A stretch of 33,956 bases of DNA from CAYVAP01 sp964521065 (GTDB lineage: Bacteria; Bacteroidota; Bacteroidia; J057), in NCBI GenBank assembly GCA_964521065.1, contig CAZFPQ010000049.1:1-33956 (forward strand), read 5' to 3'. The position numbers and the translations under genes were made by a program. Below, piece by piece: positions 17,020 to 24,246 of this stretch. Under the pieces are notes generated by a model that was given only the letters and a program-made list of their open reading frames with translations, made no database searches and was not told the origin of the DNA. Position 1 is the stretch's first letter, and each line of letters begins with the position of its first letter.

Positions 17020-18219
17020 TTAGTCGGGGCTACCTACCCGGATCATGGCACAACGGAAACCGATGGTCGCACTAGACGAGTCTGCAGGGAAGTGGCGGCG
17101 AACTCCTGGGGACAGGTAGTAAGCGATATCGTACCAGCTTCCTCCACGGTAGACCTTTGCGTTATCGAAAGGATCGGTGTCGTCTGCAGCATACTCATTG
17201 TTACGGTGCAGTAGTGACATATTTTGCTTGTAGGATACGTCGTCAAGCCAAGCATCCGGACGAATCTCAGTCTGACCTTTGCGGCGATAAGGGTTGAAGT
17301 CATCTACGTCTTCAAAAGCCAAGCGACGATAAGAATCTTGGGTCCATTCAGCTACGTTGCCAGACATGTTGTACAGGCCGAAGTCATTGGGATAGAACTC
17401 ACCTACAGGTGCAGTGATCATGTATCCATCGGTCATGTGGTGTCCATCACCTCCACGCCATCCAGCGTAGTCACCACGGCCACGCTTGAAGTTGGCTCTG
17501 AAGCGTCCCTTACGGTTACGAAGCGACTTGCCTTCCCAAGCGTAGATTTCACTTTCCAGCAAACCTCTTGCGGCATATTCCCACTCAGCCTCAGTAGGTA
17601 GGCGATAAGAAGGATAAAGAATCCCTTCTTCCGGATCATCGTCAGTAATTTGCTTGTTGACGATGTAGGTACGCCATTTACAGTATTCATTGGCTTGGTG
17701 CCAGTTGATACCAACTACAGGATACATGTTGAATCCTGGGTGGCTGTAATAAGCTTCAGCGATAGGATCATTGAAGGCTAAGTCACGGCGCCATACGTTG
17801 GTATCAGGCTGAAGGTCGTCTTTGGTAAAGTCGTAATCCTCATCGTCTTCAGTACGGTAACTTAGACCACCGCGCTTGACGTCAGCCATGAATTCTTTCC
17901 AATCTACGTTGGCAACTTCCATTTCATCCATGTAGAAGCTCTGGACGGTTACCTGACGAGTGCGGTTATCCATGCTCGACTCAATGTCTTTCTCACCACC
18001 ACCCATCATGAAGGTACCACCAGGGATCAACACCAAACCTGGTGCAGGATCTTGTTCGGTGAACTTAGGAGGCAGGTAGGTATCTTCGCTGTATTTGATA
18101 CCTGTTTTGCTGCTGGCTTTGCCTACCCGGTTGATGCGGGCTTTGTGGTTATTACATCCCACCATGCCTACTCCCATTACCAGGGCCACAAGAGCATAGA
18201 TGAAGCTTTTCGTTTTCAT
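17020..18219 (-). CDS. gldJ: GldJ-type gliding motility / T9SS lipoprotein (SUMF1-like fold)
   Basis: A 399-residue lipoprotein with a formylglycine-generating-enzyme-like (SUMF1) fold. The signal ends in a lipobox with Cys22 (GVGMVGC). The domain runs from about 62 (LVLIPGGTFMMGG) to the end, with YPVVGINWHQANEYCKWRT, YRLPTEAEWEYAARG, DFGLYNMSGNVAEWT and YRGGSWYDIAYYL motifs. GldJ and GldK share this fold; the APGLVLIPGG N-terminal context, the DFGLYNMSGNVAEW stretch followed by DDFNPYR, and the ending IGFRCAMIRVGS resemble GldJ as I remember it, so I favour GldJ. GldJ is needed for gliding and for GldK stability. At 399 residues it is shorter than the Flavobacterium protein (about 560), apparently lacking its loops. 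It follows a porP/sprF gene by 133 bp; gldLMN are not next to it. Confidence 0.8.
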   Translation of the reverse strand: MKTKSFIYALVALVMGVGMVGCNNHKARINRVGKASSKTGIKYSEDTYLPPKFTEQDPAPGLVLIPGGTFMMGGGEKDIESSMDNRTRQVTVQSFYMDEMEVANVDWKEFMADVKRGGLSYRTEDDEDYDFTKDDLQPDTNVWRRDLAFNDPIAEAYYSHPGFNMYPVVGINWHQANEYCKWRTYIVNKQITDDDPEEGILYPSYRLPTEAEWEYAARGLLESEIYAWEGKSLRNRKGRFRANFKRGRGDYAGWRGGDGHHMTDGYMITAPVGEFYPNDFGLYNMSGNVAEWTQDSYRRLAFEDVDDFNPYRRKGQTEIRPDAWLDDVSYKQNMSLLHRNNEYAADDTDPFDNAKVYRGGSWYDIAYYLSPGVRRHFPADSSSATIGFRCAMIRVGSPD

Positions 18220-18352
18220 ATGAGATTAGTTGACAGGTGCTACCAACCTAGATCTGGTTACTAACGGAAAATTATTTAAGGTAAGGCTGTTGCTATAAAG
18301 CTGGCTTGCAGTTATTGATGTATCAAGGAGAAGCTTTCCCCCCTCGCTGTCC

Positions 18353-19360
18353 CTAAAACTTAGGACAAGGTAGGTCACGGTGCTTAATTGGCCTGCGGTT
18401 ATAGTATTTTTCAAACTCCAGGGTCAAAGACAATTCGTGTGAACCACCTGAGATCCGCTGGCTTAAGCTAGAAATGGTGTAGTCAAATGAATAACCAAAA
18501 CTAAATGGCCCTTGGCGTACACCGATGAGTCCCACCATGGCGTCTTGGTGACGATACCAGATACCAAAAACCATGGGCTCGATATTGGTGTAAACCCCTA
18601 CATCGATTTGACGGAATTGTCCCTGCATTTTGTATAGCATCACAGGAGAAATGGTCATTTCCCGACGGCTACCAAAATCGAAGATGGGAATGTTAAGTCC
18701 AGCGGTCATGGTATATTTACGTGGTAAGCGGGTAGCGTCTGTGTCTTGTCCTGCTACACTGGTAAATACTTCATCAGGCTGGGTAATGTGGTGAACCGAA
18801 GCTCCCACGAATGCATATTCATTGAAATAAACCGCACCAAAATTCACATCTGGACGAATCCGACTCAAATTCCAAGTGCCGATAGGCTCATTGGTTTGAA
18901 AGATGAAGCCTTGTCGTGCATCTATTTGGTCAGGGAAGCGCAACAAGGTAGGATCAATGCTGGCTTGGATAAAGCCTACCCCTAAACCAAAATGTAAATA
19001 GTGGTCACGAGCCAACTCAATGTGGTAGGCATAGTTGACGGTAGGATTAATTTTGGTTAGCTGCCCTTCGCCGGCCCGATCTGCTCCTACGCTCACCCCC
19101 AATCCCATGGTGTTGCCTAGGAATCGCATAGGCTGGTCGTAAGAAATCATGGATTGGTTATAGAAGCCAGGAATATTGACCCACTGGGCGCGGTAGTTCA
19201 TGACTACTCGGTGACCGGCCCCCGTACCGGTAAATGCAGGGTTAAGAGCTACTGGATTAGAGAAGAATTGCGAGTACTGAGGATCCTGGGCCTGCAATTG
19301 ATACAGGGAAGAAATCAGCAACGCACAGGCCAGGATGGCACGAGCAAGCAAATGTTTCAT
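18353..19360 (-). CDS. porP: T9SS membrane protein of the PorP/SprF family
   Basis: A 335-residue outer-membrane barrel. The signal peptide (1-24, ending QLQAQ) is followed by the family hallmark DPQYSQFFSNPVALNPAFTG (25-44), then VMNYRAQW and ISYDQP motifs and repeated beta-strands (GLGVSVGADRAG, YTMTAGLNIPIF, MVGLIGVRQGPFSFGYSFDY). PorP/SprF proteins are present in multiple copies in gliding Bacteroidota, often paired with large secreted adhesins that use a type B sorting domain; no such adhesin is in this window. Its place directly upstream of a gld lipoprotein recalls the porP-porK order of Porphyromonas. The ATG at 19360-19358 is the only start giving a signal peptide. A TAGTTTTG -7-like box lies at 19438-19431, without a clear -33. 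Confidence 0.9.
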   Translation of the reverse strand: MKHLLARAILACALLISSLYQLQAQDPQYSQFFSNPVALNPAFTGTGAGHRVVMNYRAQWVNIPGFYNQSMISYDQPMRFLGNTMGLGVSVGADRAGEGQLTKINPTVNYAYHIELARDHYLHFGLGVGFIQASIDPTLLRFPDQIDARQGFIFQTNEPIGTWNLSRIRPDVNFGAVYFNEYAFVGASVHHITQPDEVFTSVAGQDTDATRLPRKYTMTAGLNIPIFDFGSRREMTISPVMLYKMQGQFRQIDVGVYTNIEPMVFGIWYRHQDAMVGLIGVRQGPFSFGYSFDYTISSLSQRISGGSHELSLTLEFEKYYNRRPIKHRDLPCPKF

Positions 19361-19662
19361 TTCACAATCAGGTTAAAGTAATGCTGCAACGTAGGTTGAG
19401 TCAGCTGATTGGATGGAAACAACAATGATGCAAAACTATTCGGTTCAATCGTATTTGCGTATGTTGTTCGAATTACCTGCCGCAAATAGCAGCTTAAAGA
19501 AGTGAAAACCAATCTAGAAAAGGTATTTCTCCAACATAAAAATCCAAGGTTTCGCAATAATTATTCCATCTCTTTTTTGACTTCCCCTATACAACAACCT
19601 AGCCTATGCATACCCTACTGATTTTACTAGGGTGAATTTCAAATTGTCTCGTATATTTCTGT
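19361..19662. other. Divergent intergenic region with one inverted repeat
   Basis: This 302-bp gap separates porP and sdaAB. It holds a TAGTTTTG box facing porP (19438-19431) and an inverted repeat ACCCTA-N10-TAGGGT (19612-19633), 29 bp before the sdaAB start, which may be an operator or leader hairpin. I see no RNA gene. Confidence 0.4.
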
Positions 19663-20364
19663 ATGGCAGAACGAAGTAGCATTTTCGACATGATTGGACC
19701 CGTCATGATCGGGCCGAGCAGTTCCCATACTGCGGCAGTAGTAAGAATTGGCATCAATGCCCGGAAGTTACTGGGAGAAGAACCAAAGGAAGTTGAGATC
19801 ACTTTTTATAACAGCTTCGCCCGAACCTATGAAGGCCACGGCAGCGACCGTGCCATCCTCGGAGGCTTACTGGGCTTTGCCCCCGACGATCATCGTATCA
19901 AAGAGGCCCAAAAGCACGCGAAAGAAGCAGGACTGAAGGCAAACTTTCGCGCGGTGTCCAATGCATCTCACCTACACCCAAACTCTATTCGCGTCCATCT
20001 TCATGGCCAGACTCAGTTGGTCCAAGTATTGGGGATTTCCAGGGGAGGAGGTTTGATATCTATCCTGGAAATTGATGGCTTTGGTTGCAACTTTAATGGA
20101 CAGTCTGACACCTTGGTCATCTCTGCTCACGATGTAAGTGGCAGTGTGGCCTTCCTAACTTCCGTCATCGCCAATGAGGATTGCAACATTGCAACCATGA
20201 CCGTGAGCCGTTCTGCCCGCAATGATATGGCTCGACTGGTCCTTGAGCTTGATTCCCCCCTAAGACCTCTTACCCTTGAATATCTTCGCAGCGTAAAATG
20301 GGTCCATAAAGTAAGTTATCTCCCAAGGGCAGAAGAATCATGGCTAGCCAACCCCTCCAGCTAA
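19663..20364 (+). CDS. sdaAB: L-serine ammonia-lyase, iron-sulfur type, beta subunit
   Basis: Beta subunit of the oxygen-sensitive two-subunit L-serine dehydratase, which converts serine to pyruvate and ammonia. The N-terminus carries the family signature MIGPVMIGPSSSHTAA (10-25), followed by the serine dehydratase beta domain to about 145, with NSFARTYEGHGSDRAILGG and SNASHLHPNS. A C-terminal ACT domain (about 147-225; LVISAHDVSGSVAFLTSVIA) is expected to bind serine or regulate. The [4Fe-4S] cluster and catalytic residues lie in the alpha subunit, which normally follows but is absent here: the next gene is a DUF4105 protein. Either alpha is elsewhere on the chromosome or this subunit acts alone. 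The ATG at 19663 fits the family N-terminus. Confidence 0.9.
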   Translation: MAERSSIFDMIGPVMIGPSSSHTAAVVRIGINARKLLGEEPKEVEITFYNSFARTYEGHGSDRAILGGLLGFAPDDHRIKEAQKHAKEAGLKANFRAVSNASHLHPNSIRVHLHGQTQLVQVLGISRGGGLISILEIDGFGCNFNGQSDTLVISAHDVSGSVAFLTSVIANEDCNIATMTVSRSARNDMARLVLELDSPLRPLTLEYLRSVKWVHKVSYLPRAEESWLANPSS

Positions 20365-20709
20365 TTCTGTCACTTTTCCTTAAATCTTTCCTAATTTACC
20401 TCTCCAAGGTCACGTCTAAGTAGATGGACATGAGAGAAACGGTCATCGGGGTACGGGAGTAGGGGCTATGTTGTGACGATCACTCATCCTTATAGCCATA
20501 GCTGCATAAGCCATATCCCAGTTTCTTCTGTCTAAGTGCTTAGGCAGGTGAACAGAAGAAAGTTGGGGTACGGGATATGAGCAAAAATCGGCTTTTGTTA
20601 CAGTTTTGCGCCCTGTATCTCCTTACTCTAAGTACTGGTTTCCCCTCCCTTGACCATCATGAGTAAGGGCAAAACCCTTGGACCTATAACAGACTCAACT
20701 CTTGTCCTA
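20365..20709. other. Structured intergenic region with nested inverted repeats
   Basis: This 345-bp gap contains the direct repeat GGGGTACGGGA (20448-20458 and 20565-20575). Three inverted repeats are nested inside one another: CATATCCC/GGGATATG (20512-20519, 20572-20579), TTTCTTCTGT/ACAGAAGAAA (20522-20531, 20552-20561) and CTAAG/CTTAG (20532-20536, 20539-20543). It could be an RNA leader, a terminator-like structure or a repetitive extragenic element. I recognise no known riboswitch class in it. Confidence 0.5.
20577..20666 (+). CDS. Possible 29-residue leader peptide ORF
   Basis: An ATG at 20577, inside the right arm of the nested hairpin, opens 29 codons (MSKNRLLLQFCALYLLTLST, then nine more residues) with a signal-peptide-like hydrophobic core. 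It ends at 20666, overlapping an in-frame ATG of the DUF4105 frame at 20659 (ATGAGTAA). It may be a chance ORF, a translational leader, or the remnant of an older N-terminus. No family match is known to me. Confidence 0.2.
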   Translation: MSKNRLLLQFCALYLLTLSTGFPSLDHHE

Positions 20710-21933
20710 ATGTCTCGCCTTTCTATCTTTCACTCCCTACCCAAGACCATGCTGCGCATGACGGCCTGTTTTTCCCTCGTGGTCTTGGCACCTTATTTAC
20801 TAACGTCTAAAACGCTATCTAACCGGGCCGAAATCAGCCTCATGACCATTGCCCCCGGTGCGGAGCTTTATTCCGCCTTTGGCCATACAGCCATTTGGGT
20901 GAGCGATCCCCTTTCAGGAGTCAACACCATGTATAACTATGGCACATTTGATTTCAAGCCAGATTCTCTGACTCAGTTTTACTTAAACTTTACCCAAGGC
21001 CGACTCAATTATCGATTAGACACCGAAAGCTATCGCCAATTCGATTACGTCTATCAATACTTTAAACGTAGCTACTTTGCCCAAGTCTTAGACCTTAACC
21101 AAGCACAAAAGCAGGCAGTGTACGACTTTCTAGAAAACAACTACTTGCCGGCCAATCGCTATTATCTCTATGAGTTCTTTTTTGATAATTGCGCCACTCG
21201 GGTCAGGGATCTGTTCCAAGAGGTGCTAGGAGATAGCCTGACTTATGTAGGGGCTCAAGCATCGATGGAGATGAGCTTTCGGGATCTGCTGCATCAATAT
21301 CTGGAAGATCGACGCTGGGCGAAGTTTGGTATTGACCTGGCTTTGGGAGCAGTGGTCGATCGAGACATTACACCTTGGGAGAGTATGTTTCTCCCTGATT
21401 ACTTAGCCACAGAATTTGACTCTGCCATGGTCAGTGGTGCCAATGGAGACTATCCATTGGTGAAAGAAGTCAGGCGTTTATACGAGGGGGAGGCTGCCGT
21501 GCAAGTTGAGCCATGGTATGTATGGCCTATCACACTCTTTTGGGTCCTTTTTTTGGTGGTATTAGGAGTATCTTACTTAGGTTGGCGTCAACGAAATCAT
21601 CGACGAATCACGGATATCCTTCTTTTTTCTCTTTCTGGTCTTTCAGGACTTATTCTTTCTCTACTTTGGTTTGCCACTATCCATACCGCTACAGTCCATA
21701 ACTGGAACATCCTTTGGCTGTTACCTACCCATTTGGTTGCAGGTTTGATGCTGATCCGCCCACCAAAGTGGCTCGACAAATACTTTTGGCTAGCTGCGGT
21801 TTGTAGCGCCATCCCCCTCCTTACTTGGTTCCTTCTCCCGCAGACATTTCACCCTGCGTTTCTCCCCTGGATGCTGATGCTGCTGCTACGCAGTCTTTAT
21901 TCTGCACGCATGCTGGGTGCTTCACCACGCTAG
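20710..21933 (+). CDS. DUF4105 family membrane protein, putative periplasmic papain-like hydrolase domain
   Basis: A protein of the DUF4105 family (PF13387), function unknown. Counted from the ATG at 20710 (407 aa), a signal or anchor segment lies at about 17-31 (MTACFSLVVLAPYLL). The conserved domain starts at AEISLMTIAPGAELYSAFGHTAIWV, with His59, and continues to YYLYEFFFDNCATRVRDL, with Cys161. This His/Cys arrangement resembles circularly permuted NlpC/P60 (papain-like) enzymes, suggesting a peptidase or amidase acting in the envelope; that is inference. The C-terminal part has four or five membrane helices (about 272-292, 303-325, 333-350, 360-375, 380-398). In-frame starts also exist at 20659, 20749 and 20758; 20749 is equally defensible. 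A weak hairpin with T-run (21991-22011) may terminate it. Confidence 0.82.
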   Translation: MSRLSIFHSLPKTMLRMTACFSLVVLAPYLLTSKTLSNRAEISLMTIAPGAELYSAFGHTAIWVSDPLSGVNTMYNYGTFDFKPDSLTQFYLNFTQGRLNYRLDTESYRQFDYVYQYFKRSYFAQVLDLNQAQKQAVYDFLENNYLPANRYYLYEFFFDNCATRVRDLFQEVLGDSLTYVGAQASMEMSFRDLLHQYLEDRRWAKFGIDLALGAVVDRDITPWESMFLPDYLATEFDSAMVSGANGDYPLVKEVRRLYEGEAAVQVEPWYVWPITLFWVLFLVVLGVSYLGWRQRNHRRITDILLFSLSGLSGLILSLLWFATIHTATVHNWNILWLLPTHLVAGLMLIRPPKWLDKYFWLAAVCSAIPLLTWFLLPQTFHPAFLPWMLMLLLRSLYSARMLGASPR

Positions 21934-22206
21934 TCCATTAAGAGGTGACCAAACCGCCTCATATTCGTAGTATTTATCAACTGGCATTTGAATAGGCCTA
22001 GCCCCTATTTTCAAGGTCAGCCGGTAGACATTTGCCAACAGGCTGACACCTTTGTTCAATAAAACGACACGCAAAACCATTCAAGTCCCAGAAATCGATA
22101 AAACCCACGCAACCCTTACCCCTTCCCCCTGTCTTTTTCGTGAAATCGAGCCTCTGAACGCTCCTTATTTCTAACCCCCAATCAATCGCAAAAAGTAAAT
22201 TGAACT

Positions 22207-22917
22207 ATGAAGATCACCCGACTTTACTTCCTCTTGCTGGCCGTGCTGATCGGTGCTACGGCCTGCAGCAACCCCACCCGGGTAGCCTTGCGCGAAGACA
22301 AGCAAGTACGAAAAGCCTCTGACCGCGATCAAAAAGACCAACTCCGTGAGATCAAAGACCGCGCAGTACGCGAAGCTCGTCAAGAAGCTAAGCGCCTAGA
22401 ACGCAAGGAAGATTACCGCGTATTCCCCGGTGCAATGCCTATGGACAAGCAGTTGGAACGCGTATGGATGAAGCAATACGCTGAAAACCCAGATGGTTCA
22501 CAGAAGTACCTATTTGCTGATGGAAATGGCGTAGGCAAAACCCAAACCGCTGCCGAGATGCAGGCCATGGAAGCAGCTAAGCTGCAACTAGCCGGTCAGA
22601 TTTCTAACGAAATCAACCAAATCATCGAAGGTAAAATCGCCAACGAGCAAATCGACCGTGAGAAAGGCCAATCTCTTACCAAGTTTGTAGCGGGCTCTAA
22701 GAACTACATCGTTCAGCATCTGCAATACGTAAAGCCAGCCTTCAAAGTCTACCGCGAAGTAGGTAAGCGTGACCTCGAAGTATTCGTAAAAATGTACTAC
22801 AATGTAGAGGAAGCCATGCAAGCCGCTGAGCGTGCCTTAGAAGCCAAAGCCCGTGCTGAGCTAGAGCAAGAAGCAGATCTCTTGATCGACGAAATCAACA
22901 CCTTGCTTCATCGTTAA
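22207..22917 (+). CDS. LPP20-like lipoprotein
   Basis: A 236-residue lipoprotein: the signal peptide ends in a lipobox with Cys20 (LIGATAC). Residues about 25-75 are highly charged (many Arg, Lys, Glu, Asp) and probably helical. Residues about 95-200 resemble LPP20-type domains: YLFADGNGVGKTQTAAEMQAME, then the amphipathic AAKLQLAGQISNEINQIIEG, and later FKVYREVGKRDLEVFVKMYY. The end is a coiled coil (about 200-232). Function is unknown. It heads a same-strand group with the DUF4384 protein and the transglutaminase-like protein, but a strong terminator and a skewed low-complexity tract separate it from the next gene, so it is likely transcribed alone. Codons look regular and highly biased, as in a well-expressed gene. 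Confidence 0.75.
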   Translation: MKITRLYFLLLAVLIGATACSNPTRVALREDKQVRKASDRDQKDQLREIKDRAVREARQEAKRLERKEDYRVFPGAMPMDKQLERVWMKQYAENPDGSQKYLFADGNGVGKTQTAAEMQAMEAAKLQLAGQISNEINQIIEGKIANEQIDREKGQSLTKFVAGSKNYIVQHLQYVKPAFKVYREVGKRDLEVFVKMYYNVEEAMQAAERALEAKARAELEQEADLLIDEINTLLHR

Positions 22918-22951
22918 TAGCCCCTCCCCTCATACGGTATACATAAGTTAG

Positions 22952-22994
22952 CTGGCGGGGTAATCCATTGAGTAGATTGCCCCGCCAGTTTTTT
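22952..22994 (+). terminator. Strong intrinsic terminator of the LPP20-like gene
   Basis: A 14-bp stem (CTGGCGGGGTAATC at 22952-22965 with GATTGCCCCGCCAG at 22975-22988, one G-U pair) and a 9-nt loop are followed by six T residues (22989-22994). Confidence 0.92.
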
Positions 22995-23219
22995 GGAGAG
23001 TTTGAGAGGTTGTGAGTTTGAGATATTGAGATATTGAGATGGAAGGTATGAGGTATGGAGAAGTTAAGAAGTTAGAAATGTTAAGGAGTTAAAAAGTTTT
23101 CCACTGCTTTCTCTTATTCCCCTATTCCTTACTTCCCTTATCCCCTTACTTCCTTATTCCACCATCCCCTCACTTCCTCCCTCTTATCTTCTTCCGTCTT
23201 CCCCTAAACCTCCCCAAAA
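22987..23219. repeat. C-free tract followed by G-poor tract (extreme strand-skew switch)
   Basis: From 22987 to 23100 the top strand contains no C at all (114 nt of G/A/T, with GAGATATT tandem copies near 23020-23040 and GTTAAGGAG-like words near 23060-23095). From 23101 to 23219 it is C/T/A with only two G residues (23106, 23196), with TTACTTCC-like repeats. This fills the 311-bp gap before the DUF4384 gene. The same architecture occurs at 16810-16950. Confidence 0.85.
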
Positions 23220-23228
23220 GTTCTCGCC

Positions 23229-24125
23229 ATGAAAAAAATTTCGACTCTAATTATCCTAATGGCGCTAATGGGTACCGCTCTTGCCCAAAAGACCAAAAAG
23301 TCCTCAGGAGAATTCCAGGTAAAACTCACCCGGGAACTCAGTGAAGCCAAAGCCTGTGAGCAATGTATCCAGTTGGCCATGGTAGAAGCGATAGAAAAGG
23401 CCTTCGGCAGGGTACTGGTTCAAGGGAATACCACCATCATCGAAAACATCGAGACGGGCGAGTCAGTAGAAACCAGTCAGACCTTCAACATGATTGCGGA
23501 GACCTATGTCAATGGAGATTGGGTAGAGACGCTTTCAGAAAGTTGCGACCGCTTTGAAGATGATGGAGATCTTTGGGTACGCTGTAAAGTAAAAGGAAAG
23601 GTCCAAGAGTTGATTCAGCCAGAATATGACCTCCAGGTAAGTGCCTTAGACTGTGAGGAAGCAGGCTGTGTCACAGATCGTTTTGTCAACGGGGAACCCT
23701 TTTATCTCCACTTCAAAAGTCCTGTAGATGGCTACCTGACTGTGTATATAGGCGATCAGACCATCACCCAACGTATTTTCCCCTATCGAAACATGCCGGG
23801 CGACCTGTATAATGCCGTACCCGTGGAAGCGGATGAGGAGTATATTCTCTTTTCTCTTAACCGAGATCCTTTTAACCTCCGCACCTACGTAGACGAGTAT
23901 GAGATGTATACCGACAAGGCCGTGGATCAAAACAGGATTTACGTCATCTTTAGCAAAGAGCCCTTGATCAAGCCTGCTTTGTACGCAGGGACTGATCCCA
24001 CAGGAGAGTCTACAGAAATGCCTCTAGAATTGGCGCCAGACGATTTTACCCGATGGTTGTCCAAACAGAGACGATACAATCCTGACATTCAAGTCAAGCG
24101 GCTAGACGTGATCATCTCGCAATAA
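23229..24125 (+). CDS. Exported DUF4384 domain protein
   Basis: A 298-residue secreted or periplasmic protein with a signal peptide (1-20, ending TALAQ). Residues about 30-130 form an LPP20/FlgT-N-like domain (AMVEAIEKAFGRVLVQGNTT, then YVNGDWVETL and LWVRCKVKGKV strands). Residues about 153-240 match DUF4384 (PF14326): GEPFYLHFKSPVDGYLTVYI, QRIFPYRNMPGDLYNAVPV, EEYILFSLNRDPF. DUF4384 is known to occur beside or fused to caspase-family peptidases, which fits the caspase gene at 27568. Six cysteines (43, 46, 106, 119, 142, 147) could form disulfides. The start ATG at 23229 follows directly on the pyrimidine tract. It is 121 bp upstream of the transglutaminase-like gene on the same strand. Exact role unknown; perhaps a substrate-binding or chaperone partner. 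Confidence 0.8.
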   Translation: MKKISTLIILMALMGTALAQKTKKSSGEFQVKLTRELSEAKACEQCIQLAMVEAIEKAFGRVLVQGNTTIIENIETGESVETSQTFNMIAETYVNGDWVETLSESCDRFEDDGDLWVRCKVKGKVQELIQPEYDLQVSALDCEEAGCVTDRFVNGEPFYLHFKSPVDGYLTVYIGDQTITQRIFPYRNMPGDLYNAVPVEADEEYILFSLNRDPFNLRTYVDEYEMYTDKAVDQNRIYVIFSKEPLIKPALYAGTDPTGESTEMPLELAPDDFTRWLSKQRRYNPDIQVKRLDVIISQ

Positions 24126-24188
24126 TTTGCGGGACGATCCAAACCCCAGACGCAGTAGGTACGTAGGAAAAGCGAATCCTACCTCCCC

Positions 24189-24237
24189 CTTTGCGTCACC
24201 ATTACCATAAGTAGTATTCAGTTTTAAGGACGCAAAG
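24189..24237 (+). promoter_or_regulatory. Leader inverted repeat before the transglutaminase-like gene
   Basis: CTTTGCGTC (24189-24197) and GACGCAAAG (24229-24237) form a perfect 9-bp inverted repeat around a 31-nt spacer, ending 9 nt before the start codon. A stem there would cover the ribosome-binding region. Confidence 0.4.
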
Positions 24238-24246
24238 CAATCAAAC

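Noticed and set aside
20650..20709. TTG or ATG start of the DUF4105 protein at 20650/20659
   Set aside because: It adds about 20 polar residues before the signal segment; later ATGs fit better, though 20659 cannot be excluded without alignment.
20365..20709. Known riboswitch (cobalamin, TPP, SAM, glycine)
   Set aside because: None of the conserved core boxes that I know for these classes is present; the hairpin is better described as unknown structure.
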